Part shown: in pieces, positions 1 to 7,775 of the stretch | How positions within the stretch are numbered: the stretch's first letter is position 1 | Layout: every line of letters starts with the position of its first letter | Origin: a bacterium | GTDB lineage: Bacteria > Hinthialibacterota > Hinthialibacteria > OLB16 | DNA length: 64,000 nt | Assembly (NCBI GenBank): GCA_022072055.1 | Contig: JAJVIK010000006.1 | Coordinates: 1 to 64,000 of the forward strand | Reading direction: 5' to 3' | Made by a program: the position numbers and the translations under genes | Notes under the pieces: model-generated | The model's input: only the letters and a program-made list of their open reading frames with translations | Database searches by the model: none | What the model was told of the DNA's origin: nothing

Positions 1-211
1 CCACGCCCTCCTCGACCACCGACTACGCGTATGTGTATGATCCGGTCGGGAATGTGTGGGTGATCCTCTCCGACATGGGGGAAGAGGTGTACTGGTTCAG
101 CCAGGACGCGTTCGGAAACGAACTGTCAATCTCCCCCTTCGCGGGAACCTCGTGGCAGACCGCGCGCAACGCGGGGATTACCGAACACCAGACGGGGAAA
201 TGGATCGACCC
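1..211 (+). repeat. Rhs core-end direct repeat, copy 1
   Basis: This stretch matches 2295-2505 at a constant offset of 2294 nt with about ten mismatches (roughly 95% identity). The match runs off the left window edge, so the true repeat is longer. Identity ends at the codons for WIDP, just before the TGLYYFQARW block. Duplicated core ends of this kind are known from rhs loci, where they recombine to exchange C-terminal tips. Confidence 0.9.
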
Positions 212-836
212 GTTCACGGGGTTGTATTATTTCCAGGCGCGGTGGCTGGACGCGGGAGTGGGGAGGTTTGTGGGGAGGGATCCGATTGGATTTCAAGAGG
301 AATATGTATTAACGCATAACATGCCAACACGTTTCGTTGATGTTGATGGAGCAGAATGCAAAGATCCTCGAGTATTTACAAAGAGGCTAGAGTTTTGGAC
401 CAGTCAGAACTTCTGGGGACACCAGTGGGTTGAGTGGCCAGGAGGAAGTGCGGGGAAGTATGAAGATGTGCCAGAGGGCGGCGATAGTTGTACCGGTTAC
501 GGGGGTGGGCATATTGCATCGCCCGATCCTCGAGGTGGACAAGCGTGCCATAAATGGTGGGAAAGCCGATATGTGTCAACCGGACACATACACCCGCAAG
601 CACCCGGGATTCCATATAATCCAACAGGGACTACTCGTGGTGGTATGCCATGCTGTATTGCAACATGTCAGGACATATATGATTGCTTGAAGGATGAGGC
701 ACAGAAGGGTGACCCGGGCCTGTACGTTTTCCCGGTCGCAACCTGCAGAGGTTGGACCGACACGATTCTATCCAAGTGTTGTCTAAGGCGAGGTAAACAG
801 CATAAGGGATCCCTGAATGGGGGCACTGAGCCATAG
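3..836 (+). CDS. Rhs-family protein, C-terminal part with Cys-rich tip (5' end outside window)
   Basis: The frame is open from the window edge, so only the last ~277 residues of a larger Rhs/YD-repeat protein are seen. The core end is recognisable: YVYDPVGNVW, then TGLYYFQARW and the conserved closing block GRFVGRDPIGF at about nt 262-291. In this family that block marks autoproteolytic release of a variable C-terminal effector. What follows is ~180 residues with no family I recognise: about ten Cys (including CC pairs), a GHIHP motif and GGGHIAS. Base composition drops to near-equal AT/GC just after the core, which fits a swapped-in tip. The gene stops 22 nt before a lipoprotein gene. Toxic activity is inferred from family architecture only. 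Confidence 0.8.
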   Translation, partial: TPSSTTDYAYVYDPVGNVWVILSDMGEEVYWFSQDAFGNELSISPFAGTSWQTARNAGITEHQTGKWIDPFTGLYYFQARWLDAGVGRFVGRDPIGFQEEYVLTHNMPTRFVDVDGAECKDPRVFTKRLEFWTSQNFWGHQWVEWPGGSAGKYEDVPEGGDSCTGYGGGHIASPDPRGGQACHKWWESRYVSTGHIHPQAPGIPYNPTGTTRGGMPCCIATCQDIYDCLKDEAQKGDPGLYVFPVATCRGWTDTILSKCCLRRGKQHKGSLNGGTEP

Positions 837-858
837 AGAGAGGCTGTACGATAAAGCG

Positions 859-1764
859 ATGCCGCTGCTTCTTATGTGGTGTGTGTGTCTATCTGTAGTA
901 TCGCTATGGGGGTGTGCGGGAGATGTTCCTTCAATGAGTGCCAATGTTGAGAGCCCTGTTGAACCCCTCACTCCTCCACGTCTCGTTCTGACGTGGGATA
1001 AGGAGACTCTGTTCCGAGTCGATACCTCCTCCCGTCAGTTAGCATTGCTTTACAGACATCCGGGGCATATTCGAGATGTAGCGATTGATCACAAGGCCGA
1101 GCGCCTTTCAATAATTGCTGACGCAACCACCGCTAGAGGACTGACAATCTACGACCTCGTGCTTTCATCAACCTATAACCGCCTCCAAGGGTTAGATGTA
1201 AGGGGAGCAGCTTGGCTTGATGATGGATCAGGATTAATTGTAACCTCGTACAAGAAGAGTCAGAATGGCATTGGGGAGGTCCGCTTACATCGATATGACC
1301 TAACCTCCGACGAACGCCGGCAGTTATATGTATGGCCGTGCAGTAGTGACACCCAATGCATAAGGCCTCTGATATCTGCAGATCACGTATTCATTGCGAT
1401 CGGTGGAGCGATATTCTCCTGGTCGCCCTCCGTGAAGCAGCCGGTGGCAATTGGTAGAGGTGACTCGATTTTTGCGATTGATGAGAATCACATCGGTATT
1501 ATGTCCTGGAATGGTCAGAGGACAAAAAAGGTATTGCGAAAACTAAATCTATTGTCATTGGATGACACTATCCTCTGCAGTCTAGATCTTGCCTGGGATG
1601 GTGCGTATTATTGTCCAGATGCAAACACGTATTGGATATGTGGCTCTATCGATGAACCATTTCAGAAGCGTCCACAGTTCCATTTATATGTATATCAAGA
1701 AGCTTCTCATAAGCTAACGAATACTAGGGTACCCCTGAAATACTCTCTGGTGTGTAAGCAATGA
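859..1764 (+). CDS. Putative lipoprotein with beta-propeller-like repeats; candidate Rhs partner
   Basis: I chose the ATG at 859 because it places a signal peptide at the N terminus (MPLLLMWCVCLSVVSLWGC); an in-frame ATG at 817 would overlap the Rhs gene. The LWGC box resembles a lipobox but has Trp at -2, so lipidation is likely rather than certain. The ~280-residue mature part has repeating strand-rich segments such as RDVAIDHKAERLSIIAD and AAWLDDGSGLIVTSY, as in WD40/TolB-like propellers. Its composition is AT-richer than the chromosome, like the Rhs tip just upstream. The position directly behind an Rhs tip is where immunity genes normally lie, but no homology proves that. It could equally be a passenger gene. 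Confidence 0.55.
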   Translation: MPLLLMWCVCLSVVSLWGCAGDVPSMSANVESPVEPLTPPRLVLTWDKETLFRVDTSSRQLALLYRHPGHIRDVAIDHKAERLSIIADATTARGLTIYDLVLSSTYNRLQGLDVRGAAWLDDGSGLIVTSYKKSQNGIGEVRLHRYDLTSDERRQLYVWPCSSDTQCIRPLISADHVFIAIGGAIFSWSPSVKQPVAIGRGDSIFAIDENHIGIMSWNGQRTKKVLRKLNLLSLDDTILCSLDLAWDGAYYCPDANTYWICGSIDEPFQKRPQFHLYVYQEASHKLTNTRVPLKYSLVCKQ

Positions 1765-1873
1765 AGCGGTTATAGACCTGTAGAAGTGAGTGAAAGTGGC
1801 GTGAGATCTGTATTCCGTCGACCTCTTGAAGGGTGATCTGATCGGGGGTTGGGTCGTCTCTGGCGGTGGGTGA

Positions 1874-2521
1874 CTCCTAGGCGATCCTGGCCTGACCATC
1901 GCCGAGAAGCAGAACGGATCGAGCGTCAAGCAGGAGAAGTGGGTGTACACCTGGAATCCGAGGGATCAGATGACCAAGGCGGAGAAGTTCACCGGAACCT
2001 CCGACACCTACGCGGGCAAGGTTGAGTACGAGTACTGCCTGTCCTGCGATGGGGCGCTCTCCAAGCGGCGCGAGTACAGCACGAGCCAGTCCGGGAACAT
2101 CATCGAGGAGCGGCGCTATGAGTACGACGGCCTCAACCTCTTGCGCGTGGATCAGCGGGTGGACACGGACGGCGATGGGGTGATCGAGGCGGGCGAGACC
2201 GCTTGGCGGCATGTGGAGGTGAACAGCCACCGCCCCGGCGCGCTCGGCGCAGAGCTCGGCAAACGCGCCTACCTCTACGCCAACGGCCAGAGCACCACGC
2301 CCTCCTCGACCACCGACTACGCGTATGTGTATGATCCGGTCGGGAATGTGTGGGTGATCCTCTCCGACATGGGGGAAGAGGTGTACTGGTTCAGCCAGGA
2401 CGCGTTCGGAAACGAACTGTCGATCTCCCCCTTCGCGGGGACCTCCTGGTCCACCGCGCGCAACGCTGGGATCACGGAACACCAGACCGGGAAATGGATC
2501 GACCCTCATTACGCAGAATAA
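1874..2521 (+). pseudogene. Displaced Rhs core fragment, truncated
   Basis: From 1874 the frame is open and reads as Rhs core (GLTIAEKQNGSSVKQEKW, then YTWNPRDQMTKAEKF and YEYDGLNLLRVDQRVDTDGD), but no convincing start or ribosome site precedes it; a GTG at 1943 is the first possible start. The last ~70 residues duplicate the start of the window. After WIDP the sequence diverges and stops within four codons (HYAE), so the closing GRFVGRDPIGF block and any C-terminal tip are missing. It is best read as an orphan core remnant left by rhs tip exchange or deletion. Its higher GC matches the Rhs core rather than the AT-rich lipoprotein gene before it. Confidence 0.75.
2295..2505 (+). repeat. Rhs core-end direct repeat, copy 2
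   Basis: Partner of the repeat at 1-211. The left side of this copy continues into Rhs core sequence that lies outside the window for copy 1. The right boundary is abrupt at nt 2505. Confidence 0.9.
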
Positions 2522-2549
2522 AGAGGTGTACGGGGCGTCGAGGGAAGGT

Positions 2550-2577
2550 TTGACAGGAATCACAATATTGTGATAGA
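2550..2577 (+). promoter_or_regulatory. higBA promoter with overlapping palindromic operator
   Basis: A perfect -35 TTGACA (2550-2555) is followed after 16 nt by GATAGA (2572-2577), preceded by the TGT of an extended -10. A perfect 16-bp palindrome ATCACAATATTGTGAT (2559-2574) fills the spacer and touches the -10. Autoregulated toxin-antitoxin operons commonly have this layout, with the HTH antitoxin bound over the promoter. The predicted start of transcription is near 2584, about 50 nt before the toxin start. Confidence 0.65.
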
Positions 2578-2633
2578 GTTTAGATTAGCATGGCCGGAGG
2601 GAGTACGGAGGCTGAACAGGATGGATGGTCGAA

Positions 2634-2994
2634 ATGCCAAGAACAAGGGTCGTGTTCTTCGCCCAAAAGGGTAAGGCGCCGCTCTTGGAGTGGCTGGATG
2701 AGCAAAGTGAAAAGGTCCAGGACAAGTGCTTGGTGCGCATCGAACGGCTGGCGGAGCTGGGGTACGAGCTGCGGAGCCCGGAAGCGGACTTCCTTGCGCG
2801 ATGGAATCTATGAGCTGCGGGCTTCGTGCCGGCGCGTGCAGTACCGGATGCTCTATTTCTTTCAGGAAGGAACGGCTGTCTTGTCGCACGGCCTGACGAA
2901 GGAGGATGAGGTTCCGGATGTGGAAATCGAAAGGGCGATCCGGAACATGAAAGCGTGCCAAAAGAGCCCCACGGACCATACGTATGAGGAGTAG
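2634..2994 (+). pseudogene. higB: HigB/RelE-type toxin, frameshifted
   Basis: The first frame reads MPRTRVVFFAQKGKAPLLEW to SPEADF and then runs into a stop at 2811-2813. The next frame continues the same protein from nt ~2797 (LRDGIYELRA, RVQYRMLYFF, AVLSHGLTKE) to the stop at 2992-2994. Joined, the two give a ~119-residue Gp49/HigB-like toxin, a family of ribosome-dependent mRNA interferases. One extra base in the run CTTCCTT (about 2789-2796) accounts for the break. The YELR and YRMLYFF blocks typical of the fold lie in the second half, so the truncated first product should be inactive. It could be a real inactivating mutation, a sequencing indel, or (less likely) programmed frameshifting. 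The antitoxin gene follows after 4 nt. Confidence 0.75.
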
Positions 2995-2998
2995 ACAC

Positions 2999-3385
2999 AT
3001 GTCAGGAGGGAAAACTGGGAGTGATGCAGCGTCGATCCTTCACCGTCGCTACGTGAAGGGAGAGCCCGCGCGAGAGGCTTCGATTGAAAAAGAACGAGTG
3101 AATGCACGGGTGGCGACGATGATTTACTGCCTCAGAACCGAAGCGAACTTGACACAGAAAGAGCTCGCGGATCTGGTCGGGACCAAGCAATCGGCCATCA
3201 GCCGATTGGAAGACGCGGACTATGAGGGGCATTCGCTTTCGATGTTGAACCGGATCGCTGAAGCGCTGAAGCGGAGATTGGTAGTGGAGATGGCAGTCCC
3301 GGATCCTCGTCCGTCCGACTCAAATAGCGAGACCGCCGGGCGCGGAAATAACCACGCAACCCGGCGGCCTCGGATCGGGAGTTGA
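2999..3385 (+). CDS. higA: HigA-type XRE-family antitoxin
   Basis: 128 residues from the ATG at 2999, four nt after the toxin stop; an ATG at 2984 would overlap the toxin. The centre (residues ~45-95) is an HTH_3/XRE helix-turn-helix, with NLTQKELADLVGTKQSAISR as the recognition unit, followed by LNRIAEALKRRLVVEMAVP. The order toxin then antitoxin is the HigBA order. It should neutralise HigB and repress the promoter at 2550-2577. The C terminus (PDPRPSDSNSETAGRGNNHA) is polar and probably disordered. The gene looks intact although its toxin partner is broken. The stop lies 3 nt from the stop of the convergent gene. Confidence 0.85.
   Translation: MSGGKTGSDAASILHRRYVKGEPAREASIEKERVNARVATMIYCLRTEANLTQKELADLVGTKQSAISRLEDADYEGHSLSMLNRIAEALKRRLVVEMAVPDPRPSDSNSETAGRGNNHATRRPRIGS
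3333..3367. terminator. Possible hairpin terminator between convergent genes
   Basis: CCGCCGGG (3333-3340) pairs with CCCGGCGG (3360-3367), and the intervening bases can partly extend the stem. It sits at the very end of higA, next to the stop of the convergent gene. There is no clear T-run on either side, so intrinsic termination is uncertain. Confidence 0.3.
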
Positions 3386-3387
3386 TC

Positions 3388-6300
3388 TCAGGGACTCTCT
3401 ACCAGAACCGGAACGAACGGAATCACAAAGTCCTGAACCACCGTCTCGCCCACATGGACCTCCACGGTCTCCCGCAATGGGTCCCCGAACGGCAGCACCA
3501 CAATCACTCGATACGGACCCGGAGGCACATTGTCAAAGCGATAGTGTCCCTCCAGATTGGAGCGGGTGGAGCGGACTGCGTTCTCCTGCACGCTCGATTC
3601 AAGGCGACGCAGCCTCACCTCCAAGCCGGGCGCGGGTTGCATTCCAAGTCCCGGAACTTCGACTGTAAGCGCCCCTTCCACAACCCCCGCCTCCGCGTTC
3701 ACCGGCAGGAGCTGGAAGTTCAGGATCACATCCCCTCCCGGCGGCAGGAACACATGGTCTCCCTTTGGAACATACCCCTCCGCCTGGACCCCCACCTCAT
3801 ATTCACCCGGTGGAACATTCTCGAAGGCGTAATGGCCCTCCGAGTCGGTCTGGGTGGTTCGGGAGGGCTGTTCGTTGAACAACGGGGATAGAACCACCGT
3901 CGCGCCGGAGATCGGGATCCACACATCCAGCGGGCCCACATCCTCGCTCACATTCCCCTGGAGTCTCGCGCCCTCGCCCGGGTCTTCCCGAAGGAGCAGG
4001 AAGTCTTCGTGGGCCGTCTGACCGGGGGCCACATGCCCGTGACGGGTCTCCGGGAGGAATCCGTTTGCCTCCGCTGTCAGCGTATAGGTTCCGGGCGTCA
4101 CCTCTCCGAACGCGAAGCGTCCATCATGGTCGGTCTCGCGCATGCGCACATCGCCGTCCGATTCCACGAGGGTCACCTTCGCGCCCGCGATTGGGATGTT
4201 GCCCGGCAAAATAAACACCGCGAATTCGGAAACCGTTCCCTCGATCCGGCCCATGCCCATGCCTCTCGGCTCAAGGACCCAATCGCGTTGGAGCTCGTCC
4301 CCAGGGGGGAGGTCAATGTGCCCGAAGGCGGTGTCGAAGCCCTCCTTGAAGACATACGCCGAATACCCGCCGGCGGGGATGTTTCTGAATTCATAATATC
4401 CACGCTCATCAGTGATTCGGTCATAGCCAACATTTGGGGGCGGGAACACGGCCGGGACCACCATGTCATCCGGAACCAGGCGAACCGTGGCCCCGGCAAT
4501 CGGAACCAGCCCGTTCGTGCCGTCCGTTCCCGCTTGTTCGTCTCCCGCGCCGCCCGGCGCGGCGAACGAAACAAGACCGAACAGGGTCCCAGCCCCCTCA
4601 TGCCCTTCAGGCAGGAGCTCCACATCCTGACGGACCTCCGAATTCGGCGGAATTGGGACCGGGATTTCAGCCCGCTGATAGCCCTCGGCCTTCACCTTAA
4701 GGAGATAAAACCCCGGGCGCACACGCGGGAAATCGTACCGCCCATCCGGGCCGGTGCGGGTGACCAGGTCACCCTGACCATCCGGTGGCTCGTTCTCGTG
4801 CTTGTCCTCATTGGGATTGCCTTGAGGGATCAGCTTGACCTCAGCCCCCTCGATCAGGATCGGCGCGAAGGTCGGATCATCCGAATGTCCGGTGACCACG
4901 CCACGGAGGCTTGAACTCTCGCCTCCGCCACCCCCAAGGGGACTCAGATAGAGGTCCACCACCGAGGTCTCCCCCGGTTCGATTCGGGTCCGAGCGAAGC
5001 CTGGCTCAAAGCCCTCTGCCACGGCGATAATCGCAACGGGCCCGGCCGGGATGCCATCAAACTCAAACGATCCATCCGGTCGGGTGTAGGCGAACTGGAA
5101 GGGACACCCCTCGCCGCCTGGAACGGGGGGGTCAAAGACTCCATTCTCGGGAATCGGCGGTGGCTCATCCCCACACAGCGGGACCACGATCACCAGCGCG
5201 CCCCCGATGGGAGCGGGGAGGATATCCATGTGGGGTCCGCCGGCGGCGAAGACACGGCCCTCCAGCGATCCGGTTTCTCCCACCGGCGGCCTTGGGGTGA
5301 GCTCCACATTGATCGTGTTCAGGGAGCCCGGCTCGACAATCACCGGCTGACGATCCTTGTGGAAGCCCTCCTTTTCGACCTCAAGGAGGTAAACCCCCGG
5401 CGGAACCCGCGGGAACTCGAAGAATCCCGCCTCATTGGTCCGGGTCTCGAAGATGAGGATCGGTGGGAAATCGGGGTCATCTTCGCCCTCGTGCTTGTCA
5501 GGCAGGAACGGCACCGGAACGTTCGCGCCGATCAGTCGCACATGAGCCCCCGGAACAGGAACCGCCATGTTCTGGTCCGGGCGATGAGTGAACACCGTGC
5601 CCATCACAATCCCAGGTCCGGAGGGGAGCGGCCGGAGCACAAAGTTTGCCGTGTGCTGAACCGCGGGGAGCAGCTCCAGCCGAAGCTCGCCTGGCTGGAA
5701 GCCGCGCGCCAGCGCGATGATCCGGTAGGGGCCCGGCGGCAGGGCTGGGAACTCATAGAATCCGGAAGCGTCGCTCACCGCCTCGAAATGCGGCGGGATC
5801 GGACGGTCCGGGTGCGGACCGTCATGCTTTAAGACCGGAATGCCACTGTCATCCCATTCGGGACGCGCCGGGATCGCGAGCACATGCGCCCCTTGAAGCG
5901 GACCCGTCGCGTCTGAAACACCGGAAGCTCCAAAGACATGCCCGCTCAACGACGCCGGGGGTGGGGGCGGGCGATGGATGATCAAAAGATCCACAATCGT
6001 GGTCTGATCCGCGATCACCGCCGCCGCGCCGGTGGCCGCGCCCCAACCTCGGGCGGTGGCCACGACCAGGTAATTCCCCTCCGGAACCTCGGGGAACAGA
6101 TACTCCCCATTGCCATCGGTGGTGGTGGCGCGAACCCTGGCCGCCGCGAGCAAGTCCTCCGGCGGGAAGGGGATCGGGTCATGCACGTTCCTGCGCGGCA
6201 CCAGGTGAACGACCGCGTCCTCGAGCGGGACCGGATTCACCAGGCCGGGCGTGATCCCGGTCACCGTGCCCGCCACCGCGCCGGTGGGGACTAGGATCAC

Positions 6301-7518
6301 TTCCAGAGTGAAGTCCTGCCTGGTGGTTTGGCCGGAGGCGACCTCAATCGTGGCGGTCGCCGGATAGTGCCCGCGCGCGATGGCGTGGGCGATGTAAGCG
6401 CCCGGGAGCACCCCTCGAATGAGGTAGTGACCGGAAGCGTCCGTGACCCCTTCATACCGCGGGCGATGGTTCGGATCGGGTTCGTTCTCGTGCTTGTCCG
6501 AATCCACTCCCGTGGCGGGATCGATCAGCAGTGGCTCCAGCACCACATGCGCCCCCGCGAGCGGGGGATCCATCGGGCGCATCGAAAGCGGGTGGTGCGA
6601 GCGCACCATTCCCTCCACTCGCCCGAATCGTTGAACCGCCGGAAGCAGGAGGAAGTCCTCAAAGTGTTCCGATTCTCCCTCCGCGATCTCAATGTGACGC
6701 TCCTCGGCCTCATAGTCACGGGCGCTGACAACCATCAGATATCGTCCGGGCGGGAGGTCGTGTATCTCGTATCGGCCCGCCTCGTTGGTGATCGCCACCT
6801 GGTGCGGGTCTTCCTCGCCTGGGTTGTGGCCCACATTGAAATCGCCGATGGGACCTGTTTCACCCAGGGGCATCACGCGAACCATCGCGCCCTGAAGCGG
6901 AGCGGGCAATCCGGAATCCTGCAGGCCGCGAACAAATCCCGACAAATCGGTCAGGTCCTCGCGCTTCCGGGGCAGGGTCAGTATGACCAACTCGGCCTCG
7001 CCCGCCTCCAGATGGACAGTCGCTCGACGCTGATGGTAATCCGGGTGTTTGGCGGTGACTCGCACCTCTCCCGCGGGGACCCCCTCAAAGCGGAAGGAGC
7101 CATCCGGGCCGCTGTGGGTGCTCATCCGGAAGCCATGCTCGGTCCCAACCCAGACCTCCGCTCCGGCGATGGGGATTTCGACCGTCAGGTCCCCCGCGTC
7201 CTCGCGGACCACCCCCTCGATGACCCCGGTTTCGGAGGGATCCGGAGCGGGCGGGCCGTGCTGCATCCGCCGCCCCATGATGGCCAGGCTCAGATCGCGA
7301 TGGTCAATGCGGTCATCGCTGTTGCAGTCGGCCTCCGGAGAGAACCGGCGCCCGGATGGGTCAAATTCCTGGAGGAACTGAAAGAAATCGACACTGTTCG
7401 TGACCGCGTCGCGGTTCAGATCACCGGGCGTGACCTGCTCCTGAGCCCAGGCGCAAAAACCTCCAAAAGCAATCGACAGACAAAGAAATACAGCTGGGGT
7501 GAAGCGTGCGCGCACCAT
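3388..7518 (-). CDS. Giant secreted protein: N-terminal dockerin-like segment plus 12 carboxypeptidase-regulatory-like repeats
   Basis: 1376 residues. Signal peptide about residues 1-25 (FLCLSIAFGGFCAWA|Q). Residues ~30-80 read GDLNRDAVTNSVDFFQFLQEF then DCNSDDRIDHRDLSLAI, two Ca-binding loops as in type I dockerins and EF-hand-like export modules. From ~95 to the end I count 12 beta-sandwich units of the CarboxypepD_reg type. Each has a strand like VEGVV, a PIAGAxV core, a DxxGxYxFxxVPPGxY turn and a closing strand pair ending xDFxL. Five units carry an inserted His/acid loop (for example DKHENEP). No catalytic domain, membrane anchor or sorting signal is seen. Such repeats usually serve as structural or adhesion modules outside the cell. 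The start fits the signal peptide. A promoter lies at 7642-7671. Confidence 0.8.
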   Translation of the reverse strand: MVRARFTPAVFLCLSIAFGGFCAWAQEQVTPGDLNRDAVTNSVDFFQFLQEFDPSGRRFSPEADCNSDDRIDHRDLSLAIMGRRMQHGPPAPDPSETGVIEGVVREDAGDLTVEIPIAGAEVWVGTEHGFRMSTHSGPDGSFRFEGVPAGEVRVTAKHPDYHQRRATVHLEAGEAELVILTLPRKREDLTDLSGFVRGLQDSGLPAPLQGAMVRVMPLGETGPIGDFNVGHNPGEEDPHQVAITNEAGRYEIHDLPPGRYLMVVSARDYEAEERHIEIAEGESEHFEDFLLLPAVQRFGRVEGMVRSHHPLSMRPMDPPLAGAHVVLEPLLIDPATGVDSDKHENEPDPNHRPRYEGVTDASGHYLIRGVLPGAYIAHAIARGHYPATATIEVASGQTTRQDFTLEVILVPTGAVAGTVTGITPGLVNPVPLEDAVVHLVPRRNVHDPIPFPPEDLLAAARVRATTTDGNGEYLFPEVPEGNYLVVATARGWGAATGAAAVIADQTTIVDLLIIHRPPPPPASLSGHVFGASGVSDATGPLQGAHVLAIPARPEWDDSGIPVLKHDGPHPDRPIPPHFEAVSDASGFYEFPALPPGPYRIIALARGFQPGELRLELLPAVQHTANFVLRPLPSGPGIVMGTVFTHRPDQNMAVPVPGAHVRLIGANVPVPFLPDKHEGEDDPDFPPILIFETRTNEAGFFEFPRVPPGVYLLEVEKEGFHKDRQPVIVEPGSLNTINVELTPRPPVGETGSLEGRVFAAGGPHMDILPAPIGGALVIVVPLCGDEPPPIPENGVFDPPVPGGEGCPFQFAYTRPDGSFEFDGIPAGPVAIIAVAEGFEPGFARTRIEPGETSVVDLYLSPLGGGGGESSSLRGVVTGHSDDPTFAPILIEGAEVKLIPQGNPNEDKHENEPPDGQGDLVTRTGPDGRYDFPRVRPGFYLLKVKAEGYQRAEIPVPIPPNSEVRQDVELLPEGHEGAGTLFGLVSFAAPGGAGDEQAGTDGTNGLVPIAGATVRLVPDDMVVPAVFPPPNVGYDRITDERGYYEFRNIPAGGYSAYVFKEGFDTAFGHIDLPPGDELQRDWVLEPRGMGMGRIEGTVSEFAVFILPGNIPIAGAKVTLVESDGDVRMRETDHDGRFAFGEVTPGTYTLTAEANGFLPETRHGHVAPGQTAHEDFLLLREDPGEGARLQGNVSEDVGPLDVWIPISGATVVLSPLFNEQPSRTTQTDSEGHYAFENVPPGEYEVGVQAEGYVPKGDHVFLPPGGDVILNFQLLPVNAEAGVVEGALTVEVPGLGMQPAPGLEVRLRRLESSVQENAVRSTRSNLEGHYRFDNVPPGPYRVIVVLPFGDPLRETVEVHVGETVVQDFVIPFVPVLVESP

Positions 7519-7641
7519 TTCAGCCTCCTACAAAAGTTGTTCAGGCGAGGATTGAGGATGGGAATTGGTTTGCCCCGTCCCGTACATGAACGCCTCTCTT
7601 GGGGACCCTGTGTCCCCGAGACAGATTTGCACCCCGGACTC

Positions 7642-7671
7642 ATTATAACTCCACCCGTTTTCAACTGTCAC
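7642..7671 (-). promoter_or_regulatory. Promoter of the giant repeat-protein gene
   Basis: On the minus strand GTGACA (7671-7666) is followed after 18 nt by a perfect TATAAT (7647-7642). Transcription would start near 7635, leaving a leader of ~115 nt. The leader contains a short hairpin, GGGGAC/GTCCCC at 7601-7606 and 7612-7617. The 257-bp gap also serves the divergent gene at 7776, for which I see no convincing promoter. Confidence 0.55.
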
Positions 7672-7775
7672 GTCGAAATGCAGCCGCGCGCTAAGGCTAA
7701 GCTTGGGAGTCCACTAGACTTACCCCCCGAAATCTGGACCCTAATCCCCAACTTCCCCGCCCCTTGGAGGTGAAC

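Noticed and set aside
1877-2563. 228-codon minus-strand frame opposite the Rhs fragment
   Set aside because: It is a shadow of the Rhs core; the plus frame matches the duplicated core at protein level.
6328-7773. Long open frame on the plus strand opposite the giant repeat-protein gene
   Set aside because: It is a GC-bias shadow of the minus-strand gene; the product has no domains and is rich in Arg/His/Gly.
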